Positions 22,112 through 32,455 of a stretch of DNA of 64,000 nucleotides are shown here, one piece after another; the stretch's first letter is position 1, and every line of letters begins with the position of its first letter. The stretch is from Globisporangium splendens (Eukaryota; Oomycota; Peronosporomycetes; Pythiales; Pythiaceae): positions 186,001 through 250,000 of the forward strand of contig VFIW01000052.1 in the NCBI GenBank assembly GCA_006386115.1, given 5' to 3'. The position numbers and the translations under genes were made by a program. The notes under the pieces were generated by a model. The model searched no databases and was not told the DNA's origin. It saw only the letters and a program-made list of their open reading frames with translations.

Positions 22112-24715
22112 TTGCTTGCTTTTTCCGCGCCGCTCTCGACTGGTACGTTTCATTTCTTCCTGCTCGACGCCTGGCTGCTTCATCTCAGATCCCGCACCTT
22201 CACGAGCTGGCGGATTCCCAATTTGGTCACCTGCTTGAAAGATACGGCGCTCTTTCGCCGCACGTGCACGCGCATCTGTCGCAGCCTGGAATGCGACCAT
22301 CGTCTCAACTTTGCAGGCGAATCCGTGGTTGGACTGGGCGTTCGTGTACGTCGTGGTCTATCTCTACTACTTTTTCTACCGATGCCTCATCACGCCGAGC
22401 TGCTCACGACGTTTGGCGCCAAAGAGGAGCACACGGCTGGAGTCAAACTCGCAGGGATCTGGCTCAGCGTCGCTGAAGATTACATCGCGCTCACGTACCT
22501 CGTCGTACTGCTGTGGGGCTGCGATTCGCTGCTGCATCTGCTTCCACGACGTCGACGTGCATTATCGGTCATGAAACACGTGCTCCAGTTCATCGCGTAC
22601 TTGGTGCTGTTTCTGGTCTTCGTGGCGTCGTTTTGTGCCGATACCGTGCTGATGAGGACGCGGCAATTGCGGTTCACATTCGACTGGGTCTACACGTACC
22701 TAAACCAGCGCGACGCCGCGCACAACTTGCAAGTCAGTGCTGCCGAGGTCCGCGTCGCGATGCACGCATTGGAGCTCACACTCGCTATTGCGATCCTATT
22801 CAGTGCGATCAGCGTCTTGTACCTCGACCTGAGTCATTCGAGTCCATTGTATGCGATATGGAAAAAGAACGTGGCCAAAAGGAGCAAACCAACGACCTAC
22901 GACGCCACCACATCAAGTTCACGCTCCAATGGCTACGTTGACATGGAGCGAGGCGACGAGGAAAAGTCCCAAAGCACCGAAACTTCGCATGGCGACGCGA
23001 CTTTTCTCTCGGAACCGGGTACCTTGGAAGCGCAGCCATTGCCCTGGAGAAGTTACGTGGAGAGCATCGTGGTGGCCAGATCCTTTCTCGTTGTCCTGCC
23101 GATCATCGCGCTGGCAACCGCACACAACTGCTCTCCTGTCGTCGCCAACATTGCGCTGAACACGAGCTTGAATGAAGCGTTCCGGTTTTGGATCCACACT
23201 GAATTTCTGCCAAGTCTCGCAAGCGGGGACACTGCATCGGCATCCAACTCATTAAAGTCGCCGTTCATCCACGCGTCCACGGAGAACTTCGCGCTCTTTG
23301 GTGAAGCTTCATTGTATCGCCGCACAACGGAATTCCGTGGCCCACTCGCGTTCAACGTCAGTGTTGATCCAAAGGACCCGCCGAATGTGCTCGTGATCGT
23401 CGTCGAATCATTTCGCGCGCGCGATTCCTCGTACCTGGTCGGCAACAGCACATATCTCCTCAACGGTGATCTCAATGTGACTATAACGCCGAATTTCGAT
23501 CGCTGGGCGAAACGCGGCGTCGCGTTCTCCAATTTCTGGTCGAGTTATCGCACGAGTCGGTCACTGGAGAGCATCTTGTTTGGCCAAATCCCATACGACA
23601 GCATCACAGATTCAGGGATCACAGGCGGAAAGACCGACGTGGAGCTCGCAGGCTTGCCACAATTCTTCAAAGCCAAAGGATACGAGACGACGTACACGAG
23701 TGGCTGCTGGACGGACTACGACCAGTGGAACAAATTCCTACCGGCACACGGTTCCAACAAAGTCTTGGCGAGGAACGAGACCAAAGCGCTCGCAGAGAAG
23801 GATCTCGGGATCACACGCGCCGCGTGGTTGCCCGACAAGGAGGAAGGCGGCGAGCACCGGGCGCATTCCTATTGGGGTCCGCACGATGACGTCTCGTTCG
23901 AGGTGCTCGGGAATATCCTCATCAACAAGACCGAGGCACAGACGGCGCGCGTCAACAGCGGCGCACCAAAGATGCCATTCTTTCTCACGCATTACACGAT
24001 CTCGAGCCACACACCGTTCCGGGAGTATCCAATGTGGTGGGATGCATACCCGAAGTCAGACTTCACGTCGCAGTACGAAGGTCATACGCATTCAGAAACG
24101 ATTCGCGCGTACTTGGAGTTGCGGTACTTTCAGGACATGGTGCTCGGCAAGTTCCTGGACCGCATGAAGACGCAAGGGATCCTGGACAACACGATCGCGG
24201 TGATTGTTGGCGACCACGGTCAAGCCCCCGAGCTCGGGCTCGATGTGGTCGAACCTGATCAAACGTCCACGACGCACGTCGCTGCAGCTCTGATCGCTGA
24301 GGGGCGACTCGGAGGCGATGCTGGGATGATGGTCGAGGACGCAGCGGAGCAGTACGACTTGCTCAATACGCTCGCGGATATCGCCGGGCTGCCAGAGGAA
24401 GGGTTCGTTCAGAGCGGTGTGGGCCGGTCCCTCAAGCGCAAGGTCCCGTTTGGTGAGAGAATCGTGTGGAGTAACAATCCGTCCAAGAAATTCGCAGCGA
24501 TCCGAGGTCACCACCGTATCGAATACGACCGCGTGTCCAGCGAGATCGCGATGTACGATGTCGAGACCGATCATTTCCAGACGAGAGACCTGTATCCGTT
24601 GCTGAATGAGACCGAGAAAGCCGAGCTCGATGCGATTCGAGAAGCAGGGCGGCAGCTCAACATGTACTTCAAGAACCGCTGGGGTAAGAAATGCATCCTC
24701 GCTGCTGCGTGCTAG
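22112..24715 (+). CDS. LTA-synthase-like membrane sulfatase, copy 1
   Basis: Polytopic N-terminus followed by an alkaline-phosphatase-superfamily catalytic domain of LTA synthase/sulfatase type. Seen: VLVIVVESFRARD (metal-binding start), TPNFDRWAKRGVAFSNFWS, then RTSRSLESILFGQ with the candidate nucleophile Thr near residue 481 of this frame. Then HYTISSHTPF, YFQDMVLGKFLDRM and TIAVIVGDHGQ. Transfer of glycerol-phosphate or sulfate-ester cleavage outside the membrane is possible; substrate unknown. The paralogue at 37662-40112 aligns throughout and shows where the N-terminus is broken. Its first helix is matched here by PWLDWAFVYVVVYLYYFFYR in a different frame (22317-22382), after a likely intron acceptor near 22315. 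A single missing base at about 22381-22383 would join it to the main frame. The true start therefore cannot be fixed; without the join, translation could begin at the ATG of MPHHAELL (22382). Confidence 0.72.
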   Translation: MLAFSAPLSTGTFHFFLLDAWLLHLRSRTFTSWRIPNLVTCLKDTALFRRTCTRICRSLECDHRLNFAGESVVGLGVRVRRGLSLLLFLPMPHHAELLTTFGAKEEHTAGVKLAGIWLSVAEDYIALTYLVVLLWGCDSLLHLLPRRRRALSVMKHVLQFIAYLVLFLVFVASFCADTVLMRTRQLRFTFDWVYTYLNQRDAAHNLQVSAAEVRVAMHALELTLAIAILFSAISVLYLDLSHSSPLYAIWKKNVAKRSKPTTYDATTSSSRSNGYVDMERGDEEKSQSTETSHGDATFLSEPGTLEAQPLPWRSYVESIVVARSFLVVLPIIALATAHNCSPVVANIALNTSLNEAFRFWIHTEFLPSLASGDTASASNSLKSPFIHASTENFALFGEASLYRRTTEFRGPLAFNVSVDPKDPPNVLVIVVESFRARDSSYLVGNSTYLLNGDLNVTITPNFDRWAKRGVAFSNFWSSYRTSRSLESILFGQIPYDSITDSGITGGKTDVELAGLPQFFKAKGYETTYTSGCWTDYDQWNKFLPAHGSNKVLARNETKALAEKDLGITRAAWLPDKEEGGEHRAHSYWGPHDDVSFEVLGNILINKTEAQTARVNSGAPKMPFFLTHYTISSHTPFREYPMWWDAYPKSDFTSQYEGHTHSETIRAYLELRYFQDMVLGKFLDRMKTQGILDNTIAVIVGDHGQAPELGLDVVEPDQTSTTHVAAALIAEGRLGGDAGMMVEDAAEQYDLLNTLADIAGLPEEGFVQSGVGRSLKRKVPFGERIVWSNNPSKKFAAIRGHHRIEYDRVSSEIAMYDVETDHFQTRDLYPLLNETEKAELDAIREAGRQLNMYFKNRWGKKCILAAAC

Positions 24716-25152
24716 TCGATCTGGAAGACGCAATAGAGACAAGACACGATTGATGCACGTTAGTATAGTCACAGCACATTTCTGAAATCACACACGCAAA
24801 TCACACCCTGTAAATCTACCTGCGTTTGGCTCAATGATGGCTGGTGACGTTGTTGGGCTTTCACTCGAGAACAAGTGAGAGAGCGGTCGATTCTCTTGAC
24901 AATTCTCAATCAGTCAGGTTGATGTTGGTCCACAATATGGATGTTTGTGGAGGGCAGACCAGGAAAGCCTTCTCGTTGCCTTGCAAGCCACTGGTGGTGC
25001 AGTGGAAGACACCGAAGTGCGCCTTCTCCAGCGCAGGCGCCAGCCTTTGCCTGGCCAACCAACCTCCTCACTCTCGGTTTCCCTTCGACGCGCACAACCC
25101 GACAAGCACCACTCCCACAAGACCTCCATCTCGCGTGCAATATCCAAATAAG
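24716..25152. other. intergenic spacer
   Basis: The frame of the following gene stays open upstream to 24844, but the upstream part has no signal-peptide or domain character. It is treated as promoter and leader. Confidence 0.5.
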
Positions 25153-26124
25153 ATGAAGCTTCACACGATCCTCGCTTTTGTCGCCCTCGCTGCTCTTCAA
25201 GCACCAGATGTTTCTGCCCAGCGACAAATTAACGGTCCAAGAACTCGACGAGGACAGTTTGAGCAATTCGGCGGTCAGGGTGGCTTCGGCCAAAATGGCG
25301 CCGGTGGTGGGCTTGGTGGTCAAGGCGGCTGGTTCGGCGGTCAAGGCGGAGCGCTCGGCGGTCAAGGTGGTGGATTTGGAACCCAAGGTGGTGGCTTCGG
25401 CGGTCAAAATGGCGGCTTTGGGGGCCAAGGCGGTCTCGGAGGACAGTTTGGTGGTCGAAACGGCGTCTTCGGCGGTCAAGGTCTCGACGGTCAAGGTGGC
25501 GCTGCTGGCATCGGAGGCGGTCAACTTGGTGGCACGAACGGAGTCGGTGACCAAGGTGGAGCCACGACTGACGTTGGAAGTGCTGAACAGCCAGCAGTCG
25601 GAGCAGGAAATGGCCAAACTTCGGCAACTGGAACCACTGGACCTGCACCAACACCTGCTCCAACGCGTCCAGGACAACGAGCAACTCCAGCTCCTGCACC
25701 AGCAACAGCAGCAAATGGCGCACAGAATGGAGGCGCTGCTGGACTCGGCGGGCAAGCTGGAAATGGTGCAGCCTCGAGATTGTCTGGAGGTGCTGGAGTC
25801 ACCAGCATTGCAAATGGTGCCGGCGCAGCGGGTGGATTTGGTGCTGCTGGCGCTGGAGCTATCGGAATCGGCAATGGCGGTCTTGGCAGCATTGGAGCTG
25901 GCACAAACAGAGGCTTCAACAGTGGCCAAGGAGGTTTGGGCGGTGGCTTCGGTGGTCAGGGAGGATTTGGCGGTCAAGGCATCATGGGCGGTGGTTTCGG
26001 GGGTCAAGGTGCTCGAGGCGGAGGCTTCGGTGGTCCGAGAGGTTTCGGGGGCCAAGGCGGATTTGGTGGTCAAGGTGGCTTGGGTGGTGGCTTTGGTGGC
26101 CAGGGCGGTCAAGGTGGTCAATGA
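25153..26124 (+). CDS. secreted glycine/glutamine-rich repeat protein
   Basis: 323 residues. The ATG at 25153 opens a clear signal peptide (MKLHTILAFVALAALQAPDV, cleavage likely after VSA). Then come an RTRRGQ basic patch and two blocks of GGFGGQGG-type repeats (about residues 35-125 and 255-323). The blocks are separated by an Ala/Thr/Pro segment (PAPTPAPTRPGQ) and a Gly/Ala part. There is no catalytic domain, no Cys pattern and no clear RxLR-dEER motif. The composition suggests a structural or adhesive cell-wall or matrix protein like plant glycine-rich proteins; this is inference. Repeat number may vary between strains. The long open frame on the opposite strand (24910-26181) results from the GGN/CAA codon bias and is not a gene. 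Confidence 0.7.
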   Translation: MKLHTILAFVALAALQAPDVSAQRQINGPRTRRGQFEQFGGQGGFGQNGAGGGLGGQGGWFGGQGGALGGQGGGFGTQGGGFGGQNGGFGGQGGLGGQFGGRNGVFGGQGLDGQGGAAGIGGGQLGGTNGVGDQGGATTDVGSAEQPAVGAGNGQTSATGTTGPAPTPAPTRPGQRATPAPAPATAANGAQNGGAAGLGGQAGNGAASRLSGGAGVTSIANGAGAAGGFGAAGAGAIGIGNGGLGSIGAGTNRGFNSGQGGLGGGFGGQGGFGGQGIMGGGFGGQGARGGGFGGPRGFGGQGGFGGQGGLGGGFGGQGGQGGQ

Positions 26125-26599
26125 GCGGAACGCGACGACAACACATGAAGACTCCCTCGCTATCTTTCCCAAGATCGCCATTTGCGTGTAAGCTATATCG
26201 TCGTAGCAGTAAGCATCAGCAACAAGAACAGTAAGTCATCAACAAAAGAAAAAATAGCATTTGCATTTCAAGTATCAACGTTCGAGTCACGTCGCTTTCT
26301 TCAACTTTGGTGCCAGGACTGGTGTCAAATGTAGCCATGTAAAGTCAGCACCGTCAGTTCATATCGCATCGAATCTGTTACATGCTAAATAACCAAACAA
26401 TCATGATTTCGGAGTGTGACCTAGAGGAAAGGACCAAAGCAAAAAAGCCAACTTGCTGTGCAAGGAGACAGGAAGCACGCAGCGACACACCTTTGCTTCC
26501 TGCTCCATTCGCCCGCCACAGAGTGCCCCGCAGGTGCTCTACAGTCGCGCCCTAGCTGTCCCCACCGTCTCTGCTTCGCACAGAGCGCGCACGTCACCC
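26125..26599. other. intergenic spacer with Inr-like element
   Basis: 3' region of the glycine-rich gene, then a pyrimidine-rich stretch with TCCATTCGCC near 26503-26512, about 95 bases before the galactosyltransferase start. It resembles an oomycete Inr. Confidence 0.4.
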
Positions 26600-27871
26600 A
26601 TGATTCGCGCTCGTTCCACTGCGCTTCTGCCGCGCTCAATTTTGCCTTTGCTGCTGGCGATATGTGTCGTGATCACCAACTTGCTTCCGACGGCTTTCGC
26701 GGCACCTTCGAACGACCTCATCGCTCCGGTGTCGACGGTGCTGGTGTCCGCCAAGTCGGAGATCTGTCCACGCGATGCGGACGCCTCGGGTGCGGCGCTG
26801 CGCCTCGTGCGCGTGACGCCGGAGAAGCCGCCGCGACCGCAGACACATCCGCCTGTGTACGGCGACGGCAGCGCGCTGCAGCTGCAGTACAGGAGAGGCG
26901 TGAAGGCGGCGTACCCGCGCATCTTCTGCTTCGTGAACACCATCTCGGTGCATCACGTGACGCGCGCGCAGGCTGTGGCCGACACGTGGGGCCAGCGCTG
27001 CGACAAGCTCGTCTTTTTCAGCAACGCGAGCGACTCGCTCGTTGTCGGCGACGCGACCAACTCGCCGTACCAGAAACGCTTCGAGATCATCAAGCTCGAC
27101 GTCGTCGCCGACCACAACCACCTCTGGCAGAAGCACAAGGCGAGTCTCAAGTACGTCTACGAGCACTTCCGCCACGACTTTGACTGGTTCTACAAGGCCG
27201 ATGACGATGCGTACGTGATCATGGAGAACCTGCGCAACTATCTGCGACGCCCCGAGATTTTGAACAACTACAAGAAAGAGCCGATGCAGATGGGCCACCG
27301 CTTCAACCTGACCCAGGAGCTCGTGAGCTACTACATCGTGGACGACAACCTTGAGGCCAAGTGGCGCGCCAAGTGGGAGCGCTGGGTGTTCAACTCGGGC
27401 GGTCCCGGGTACGCGATGAACCGCAAGTACCTGGACAAGATCATCTCGATCCTGCCGGACAAGACGTGCCTCTCGGACAGCTACAGTGAGATGCTCCCGG
27501 ACGACGCGTCCATCTCGTTCTGCATGATGTGGTACAACGTGTTTCCCTGGGACACACGCGACCATTTCGGCCGCGAGCGCTGGCACGCCGACAAGCCCAA
27601 GGGCGTCTACTACACGAACCCAGACGACCCCGAGTACTGGTACGTTCAGTACCATCAGATGGTCGGCGGCGTGCGCTGGAAGAAGGAATCGTGCGCGCCA
27701 GACAGCATCGCGTTCCACTACATCAGCCCGCCGCTCATGTACCACATGGAGCGCCAGTTGTACCTGTGCCGCGAGGGCGACGACGTGCAGACGGTCGCGG
27801 ATTTCAACACCAAGTACGAGCTCGCGCTCAGCGACAAAGTGATGGTCTACCAAGAAGTGCCGCCCAAGTAA
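26600..27871 (+). CDS. core-1 beta-1,3-galactosyltransferase-like protein (GT31)
   Basis: 423 residues, single exon. N-terminal signal anchor (about 12-34, SILPLLLAICVVITNLL) places it as a type II Golgi protein. The catalytic part matches C1GALT1: IFCFVNTISVHHVTRAQAV, ADTWGQRCDKLVFFSN, HLWQKHKASLKYVYEHF, and the metal-binding DDD in WFYKADDDAYVIMENLR (201-203). GGPGYAMNRKYLDKI and a late Cys-containing APDSIAFHYISPPLMYHMER follow. The family adds galactose to O-linked GalNAc (core 1). Whether the oomycete enzyme uses that acceptor is unknown. Start chosen at the ATG before MIRARSTALL because it directly precedes the anchor; the frame is open further upstream. A long open frame on the opposite strand is a shadow. 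Confidence 0.85.
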   Translation: MIRARSTALLPRSILPLLLAICVVITNLLPTAFAAPSNDLIAPVSTVLVSAKSEICPRDADASGAALRLVRVTPEKPPRPQTHPPVYGDGSALQLQYRRGVKAAYPRIFCFVNTISVHHVTRAQAVADTWGQRCDKLVFFSNASDSLVVGDATNSPYQKRFEIIKLDVVADHNHLWQKHKASLKYVYEHFRHDFDWFYKADDDAYVIMENLRNYLRRPEILNNYKKEPMQMGHRFNLTQELVSYYIVDDNLEAKWRAKWERWVFNSGGPGYAMNRKYLDKIISILPDKTCLSDSYSEMLPDDASISFCMMWYNVFPWDTRDHFGRERWHADKPKGVYYTNPDDPEYWYVQYHQMVGGVRWKKESCAPDSIAFHYISPPLMYHMERQLYLCREGDDVQTVADFNTKYELALSDKVMVYQEVPPK

Positions 27872-28116
27872 CGAGAATGCGAAAAGAGCTCAGAGGCATG
27901 TCGTAGATAATTAAGTGTACGATATCTCTATTGACGGGATTAAGTTGGTGCGGGTAGCTTCTTTTTTCTGCTTGGGTAGCAGCTATTAGCTGGCTGATAC
28001 GGGTTTACTTATGTCGCTCTTCGTCCAGTGTTTAAAGTAGTTTTTGTCTTCTGTTGGCTTTTGCTATGCTAGGGGTGTCTCGTTCTCCTTGCCTTCGTTG
28101 CCTTTCTCACTCTCTC

Positions 28117-31100
28117 CTACCGTCCAAAGAGCGATCCGGCATCTAGGTTCGCGTTCTGGGTTTCGTGCAGTTTCATTGCTGCCTCGTACTCCTTGGCTTG
28201 AAGCACGAGCTTCTCGGGTAGGTCCTGGATCTGCTTCTTTCCATCGACACCTGCCAACGGGGACGTGTTGCCAGACGCCAGCGCCTTGGCCTGCTTGATC
28301 GCGAGCATCGGGACTTCGAGAAACTCCTTGAACGCGTTCTTCTGGGTCTTCATGCTGTGCTTCTCGCGGAGAAACGCGTCCAAAGCGTCGACTTGGGCTG
28401 CCGACACGTCTGGAAGCGACAACAGGATGCCGCGCGGGATCATGCACAGCATGTGCGCAGGTCGAACAGGCTGGTTGCATGGATCGATCCCCTTGCACTC
28501 CTCCACGGGCACGAGTCCTAATGTCAGGCGGCAGTAGATATTGCGTGCCAGATTGATCAGCTCCCACTTAAGTCCGTCTTCCTTGACGTGGCCGACATGT
28601 TCGTGCATCAAGGCTTCCAAAGCCGCCGTGAACAGCTCCTGACCGAGCAGCGCATTGAATTTGGCTTCACTGTGCAGCATGTCGACGAGCTTCTCTCCCA
28701 AGAGCGCAGCTTTGCGACAGCTCAGCGTATCCTTCCAGCCAATGATCTGCACGAGAATCGCACCAATCGAAAAAGGCAATGACGCCGATTGCAACAAAAT
28801 GAAATCGCGCTGGTACTCGTCCTCTGGGTTCACCACGTGCTTCGGATTGTCTGTGTCGACACCGACGACGGTCTTGGCATCGATCGCCGACTCGAGAAAC
28901 TCCATCACTTGACGTGCGAGATCCATCAACATCTTCTCCTGGACGACGTCATGTTTGGCTTCTTCGACGCCGATGACGAGCGCAGACCACGGAGTCTTCT
29001 TCGTCTTGTTGACCGTGTTCGCGTCCAGCATCGACGCCTTAATGAAGCACGTCGAGAAACGCAGCACCAAGTGCTGGAACACGTGCGTGAGCACCGGGTC
29101 CAGTAGCGAAGGGTACAATGGCTGCGGACACGCCTTCAGGAACGGCAAAAACACGTACGCAAGTGCGTTCTTGAAGTGGCGGTGCTCCATCGCCTCCAGA
29201 TTATTCAGAATACTGTCCTGGAAGTACGACATCACTTGTGGATTGTTATAAAAACCAGCTTGGCCTAGTGCCAGCCCAACGACATGGTACGTCACATCGC
29301 GTACGTTCTTGTGCCATTTGGACCACTTCGATGCTGGAGGCAGCTTTGCGATCTCTTCTTCTTCGAGTTGGTGTTTCCCACCGAGCAATTGCGCGATTTC
29401 ATCCATCGAGAGACTCATCAGCCAGCACGCGGTCGACGTTTTCAAGATCGCGTCTTTCATCGCGGGTTCGTACAACGCATGCATGGATCGCATCAGAGCC
29501 ATCAAATTCGGCAGTAAGTGAGGCCAAGTCTGCGCAAAACCCTCGGCTCCTGCGCGCTTCGCAATGCCGTACAACGTCGTCAGTGTCTTCACGACCTTCA
29601 ACAGCAACTTGCGCGACTCTGGATTCGCTGGTGCGGCCTCCACGGCTGCCACGATATTCTGCGGAGAGCTCACGAGCACCGTCATCTCCGGCGCGATCCA
29701 CTGCGAAAGTGGTTCTTGCACGATCTGCTGCACGAATTGAGTCTTTTCATCGGCGTTTCCCATCGAGTTGGACACCAAAATGAGCATTTCATAGAGCAGC
29801 ACGCCTTCCGAGTCCAGCACACGGTCGGTCGCGAACAGCTCTTGCACTTTCGTGCACAACACTGGCAGCACAGGCAGAATATGCGCCGGAATCGCTTGGC
29901 AGATCGAGACCAAGGACGCCAGCGCGCGTCGTCGCACGTTCATCGTGTCGTTGCTCATCGCGCCGTGTACGTCTTCCCCTGGAAGCATGAAGTTAATATT
30001 GGCAAAGAGGATCTCAAACACCGACGTAAGCACATTGCCATCGAGCACGTAGTACTTCGAGAACGCCGAGAGCACGAACATTTGGCGAAACTTGAGCAGC
30101 GGATCGTTGCTGTCATACGCCAAAATGCACTGGAGGATCGAGTGCAATAGCTGCTGGTTCGTCGGGTTCTCCATCGCGGTCTGTGGCAATTGTTTCACGA
30201 CACAATCCACGAGCGCCGAGATGCCCTCATGGTACAGGAACGCCGTGCTCAATTCGGTGCACAGCCTGCGATCCGCTGTCAAATGGTCCGTTCCTGTTGT
30301 GTACTGCATCATGACAAATGTCACGCGCTCCAGCAGCATCTGCAACACGACCGTCGGGTGCAACTGCACGAGCACACGCACGAGCGCGTACAACCGGCCG
30401 CGGAAATTGCCGAAAAACGCTAAATAGTCGTGGTGGTCGTCGAACTCTTCGGCACTGCACTGGATCACAAAGCTGTTGGCAGCATCGTCGTCATCGCGGT
30501 CGGGCGAACCGAGCTTAAAGTACTTTTCGAACGAGACCTGACGCAACTGCGCGAGAATGTCACCGAGAAACGCTTCGCCCTGTTTCAGAATCGTCTTGTG
30601 CTTCAACACGGTCAGCCAGAGCACGATCTGCGCCTCCGTGATGATCAGACTCGGGTGCGTGAACAGGCGGCAGAGGTTCTTGAGAACGACCTGCAACAGC
30701 GCCATCTCCTCCTGCTGTTGCTGCAGCGACGACTGCGCATCCTGGACCAGAAGCGTGTCCAGTTGGTTGGCGCCCCACGTGACGAGGATGTCGTTGATCT
30801 TCTTGTGGAACCGCAGGTTCCCTTCAAAGTCCGAGCTCAAGTCAAGCACATCGAGCGCGCTCACTTTCTCGATGATCATGCCCGTCACCTGCAGCATGGT
30901 GTCACGGTTGTCCTTAAAGTTGCGCGACACGTACACGTCGAGGCAATCTGCGGAAGCGAGGCGGAACTCTAGGTCACCAAGCAACAACACGGCGACATAA
31001 ATCAAGTTTGTCGACGGGTCCACGGGCTTGTCGACCGGCAGCCAGTCGAGGAACTCCTTGAGCATCTGCAACGCTGCGTGGATCAACTGCTTGCTACTGG

Positions 31101-31791
31101 CGCGCGCAGCAGACGTGGTCGTCGGTGATTGGTACTGCGCATACTGCTTCTCGAGCTCCTGGTAGACCACGGGGAACAACTGCGGCAGACACGCGTTGAG
31201 GCCCTGCAGGATATCCTTTCGTCGTGCCGGTGGGATCGACGTGTTAAAGTTGCTGCTCACGCAGTCCTCAGCGAGAGAGCGCAGGATCATGAGCACTAGT
31301 TCGATCTGCTTCGCATTACCGCACTGCCAGATCTGCAACAACTCCGGCAGGAACTCTGGCCAGCGTTGCGGGAACTGCCGCTTTGCGATCGCGGCGATGA
31401 GAGCGACCTTCTTCTCCTTAAGGAACAGCGGTTCTTCTTCGCTGTCGCTGCGTTCCGTGCGCAGCAGCAGCTCGACGAGCTCCACGCGCAAAGTCGACTG
31501 CTCGCTCACAGGCAGCGCGCTCCATGCCGTCAGCACGTAGTGCTCGAGCACGTGGAGCGCAAAGTGCTGGCGCGTGTGCTTCTCCAGAGACGAGACGTTG
31601 CTGCTACTGTCACCATTCGCCGCGTTCTGCGTCGGGTTCTTGTAAATCGCGACGGCGTAGAACGCGCAGTCCGGACGCATCTTGAACTCCTCGCAGAGCG
31701 CGTACGCGGCCTGACGGTCGGCCGGCGCCGCCAGCGGCGAGTGCGACACTTGGACTGCTAGCAGCACCTGCTGATACAACTGCGCATCCAT
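28117..31791 (-). CDS. XPO5: exportin-5 / HASTY-like nuclear export receptor
   Basis: Single-exon gene of 1224 residues, the usual length for exportin-5. Importin-beta superfamily receptors of this type carry double-stranded RNA such as pre-miRNA, tRNA and some proteins out of the nucleus with RanGTP. The N-terminus shows the Ran-binding HEAT repeats: LCEEFKMRPDCAFYAVAIY, then RQHFALHVLEHYVLTAWSAL. KKVALIAAIAKRQFPQRWPE and the family-like LLQIWQCGNAKQIELVLMIL with LRSLAEDCVSSNF follow. The remaining chain is continuous helical repeat without low-complexity breaks. Oomycetes have small RNAs and Dicer, so a role in RNA export is plausible; this is transferred from the family. Start at the first ATG after a GC-rich leader. 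Confidence 0.83.
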   Translation of the reverse strand: MDAQLYQQVLLAVQVSHSPLAAPADRQAAYALCEEFKMRPDCAFYAVAIYKNPTQNAANGDSSSNVSSLEKHTRQHFALHVLEHYVLTAWSALPVSEQSTLRVELVELLLRTERSDSEEEPLFLKEKKVALIAAIAKRQFPQRWPEFLPELLQIWQCGNAKQIELVLMILRSLAEDCVSSNFNTSIPPARRKDILQGLNACLPQLFPVVYQELEKQYAQYQSPTTTSAARASSKQLIHAALQMLKEFLDWLPVDKPVDPSTNLIYVAVLLLGDLEFRLASADCLDVYVSRNFKDNRDTMLQVTGMIIEKVSALDVLDLSSDFEGNLRFHKKINDILVTWGANQLDTLLVQDAQSSLQQQQEEMALLQVVLKNLCRLFTHPSLIITEAQIVLWLTVLKHKTILKQGEAFLGDILAQLRQVSFEKYFKLGSPDRDDDDAANSFVIQCSAEEFDDHHDYLAFFGNFRGRLYALVRVLVQLHPTVVLQMLLERVTFVMMQYTTGTDHLTADRRLCTELSTAFLYHEGISALVDCVVKQLPQTAMENPTNQQLLHSILQCILAYDSNDPLLKFRQMFVLSAFSKYYVLDGNVLTSVFEILFANINFMLPGEDVHGAMSNDTMNVRRRALASLVSICQAIPAHILPVLPVLCTKVQELFATDRVLDSEGVLLYEMLILVSNSMGNADEKTQFVQQIVQEPLSQWIAPEMTVLVSSPQNIVAAVEAAPANPESRKLLLKVVKTLTTLYGIAKRAGAEGFAQTWPHLLPNLMALMRSMHALYEPAMKDAILKTSTACWLMSLSMDEIAQLLGGKHQLEEEEIAKLPPASKWSKWHKNVRDVTYHVVGLALGQAGFYNNPQVMSYFQDSILNNLEAMEHRHFKNALAYVFLPFLKACPQPLYPSLLDPVLTHVFQHLVLRFSTCFIKASMLDANTVNKTKKTPWSALVIGVEEAKHDVVQEKMLMDLARQVMEFLESAIDAKTVVGVDTDNPKHVVNPEDEYQRDFILLQSASLPFSIGAILVQIIGWKDTLSCRKAALLGEKLVDMLHSEAKFNALLGQELFTAALEALMHEHVGHVKEDGLKWELINLARNIYCRLTLGLVPVEECKGIDPCNQPVRPAHMLCMIPRGILLSLPDVSAAQVDALDAFLREKHSMKTQKNAFKEFLEVPMLAIKQAKALASGNTSPLAGVDGKKQIQDLPEKLVLQAKEYEAAMKLHETQNANLDAGSLFGR

Positions 31792-32455
31792 TGGCAGGTG
31801 GGCAATTTTGGGTTGATCGATGGTGCTTTACTTTGGACGATCCAGGAAGCAGACGACGATGCGATTTGGGTGGTGGGTGGATGCAAGAGATCGGTCTCTG
31901 CTGCGTTCTCTGTGGGACAGCGGCACCAGTGTCAAGAACGCGGCGATTCAGGCGGCGCTTCCTTTGGGTCGCGCTGGTTTGAGTGTTCTTTTCCGACAAG
32001 ACAATTGAATGGCGGCATTTTCTGGAGGCGCTTGCTGATGGTTGCGAAAGGAAACGACCCAATGACCCAAAAACACATTAACCTACGAAAGGGTTCTCGA
32101 ACGATGCCGAAGCACGATATAAATGTAGAGAGAATATAATCGAATAAAGTGCACCAAGACTACTTTTCAACAAAACAAATAGTCTGATCCAGAGTAATAC
32201 AAGTGCGGACACCTCCCAGAGCACCTTCGCAAACAGTCTGGATCAGACTAAATACAGCAGTTAGGGTAGTGCATTCTATTGGGTATGGGCAATTTCTTGC
32301 CACATGTGCATTGACGGATCTGTCACTGGAGTTCGTGAAGATGAAGCGACTCTCCACACTTCTCGGTTACTGGTGCCGCTGCTGCTAGTGCACACATCAG
32401 CAGTTGTGGTACATTGTTTTTGTAACTGCGCAGATCTGCAGTAAGTTGATAACCA
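31792..32455. other. exportin-5 promoter region and spacer
   Basis: No gene supportable. It contains a perfect 12-nt inverted repeat (32181-32192 and 32238-32249), listed separately, and ends at the 5' truncation of the retrotransposon fragment. Confidence 0.5.
32181..32249. repeat. 12-nt inverted repeat with 45-nt loop
   Basis: AGTCTGATCCAG at 32181-32192 is the exact reverse complement of CTGGATCAGACT at 32238-32249. Could form a stem-loop or be an old transposon end. Function unknown. Confidence 0.45.

Noticed and set aside
24910..26181. 423-residue open frame on the minus strand over the glycine-rich gene
   Set aside because: Ser/Thr/Ala-rich shadow caused by repeated GGN and CAA codons; no start context or domain.
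26636..27853. 405-residue minus-strand frame over the galactosyltransferase gene
   Set aside because: Val/His/Arg-rich antisense shadow of a GC-rich gene; the plus strand encodes clear GT31 motifs.
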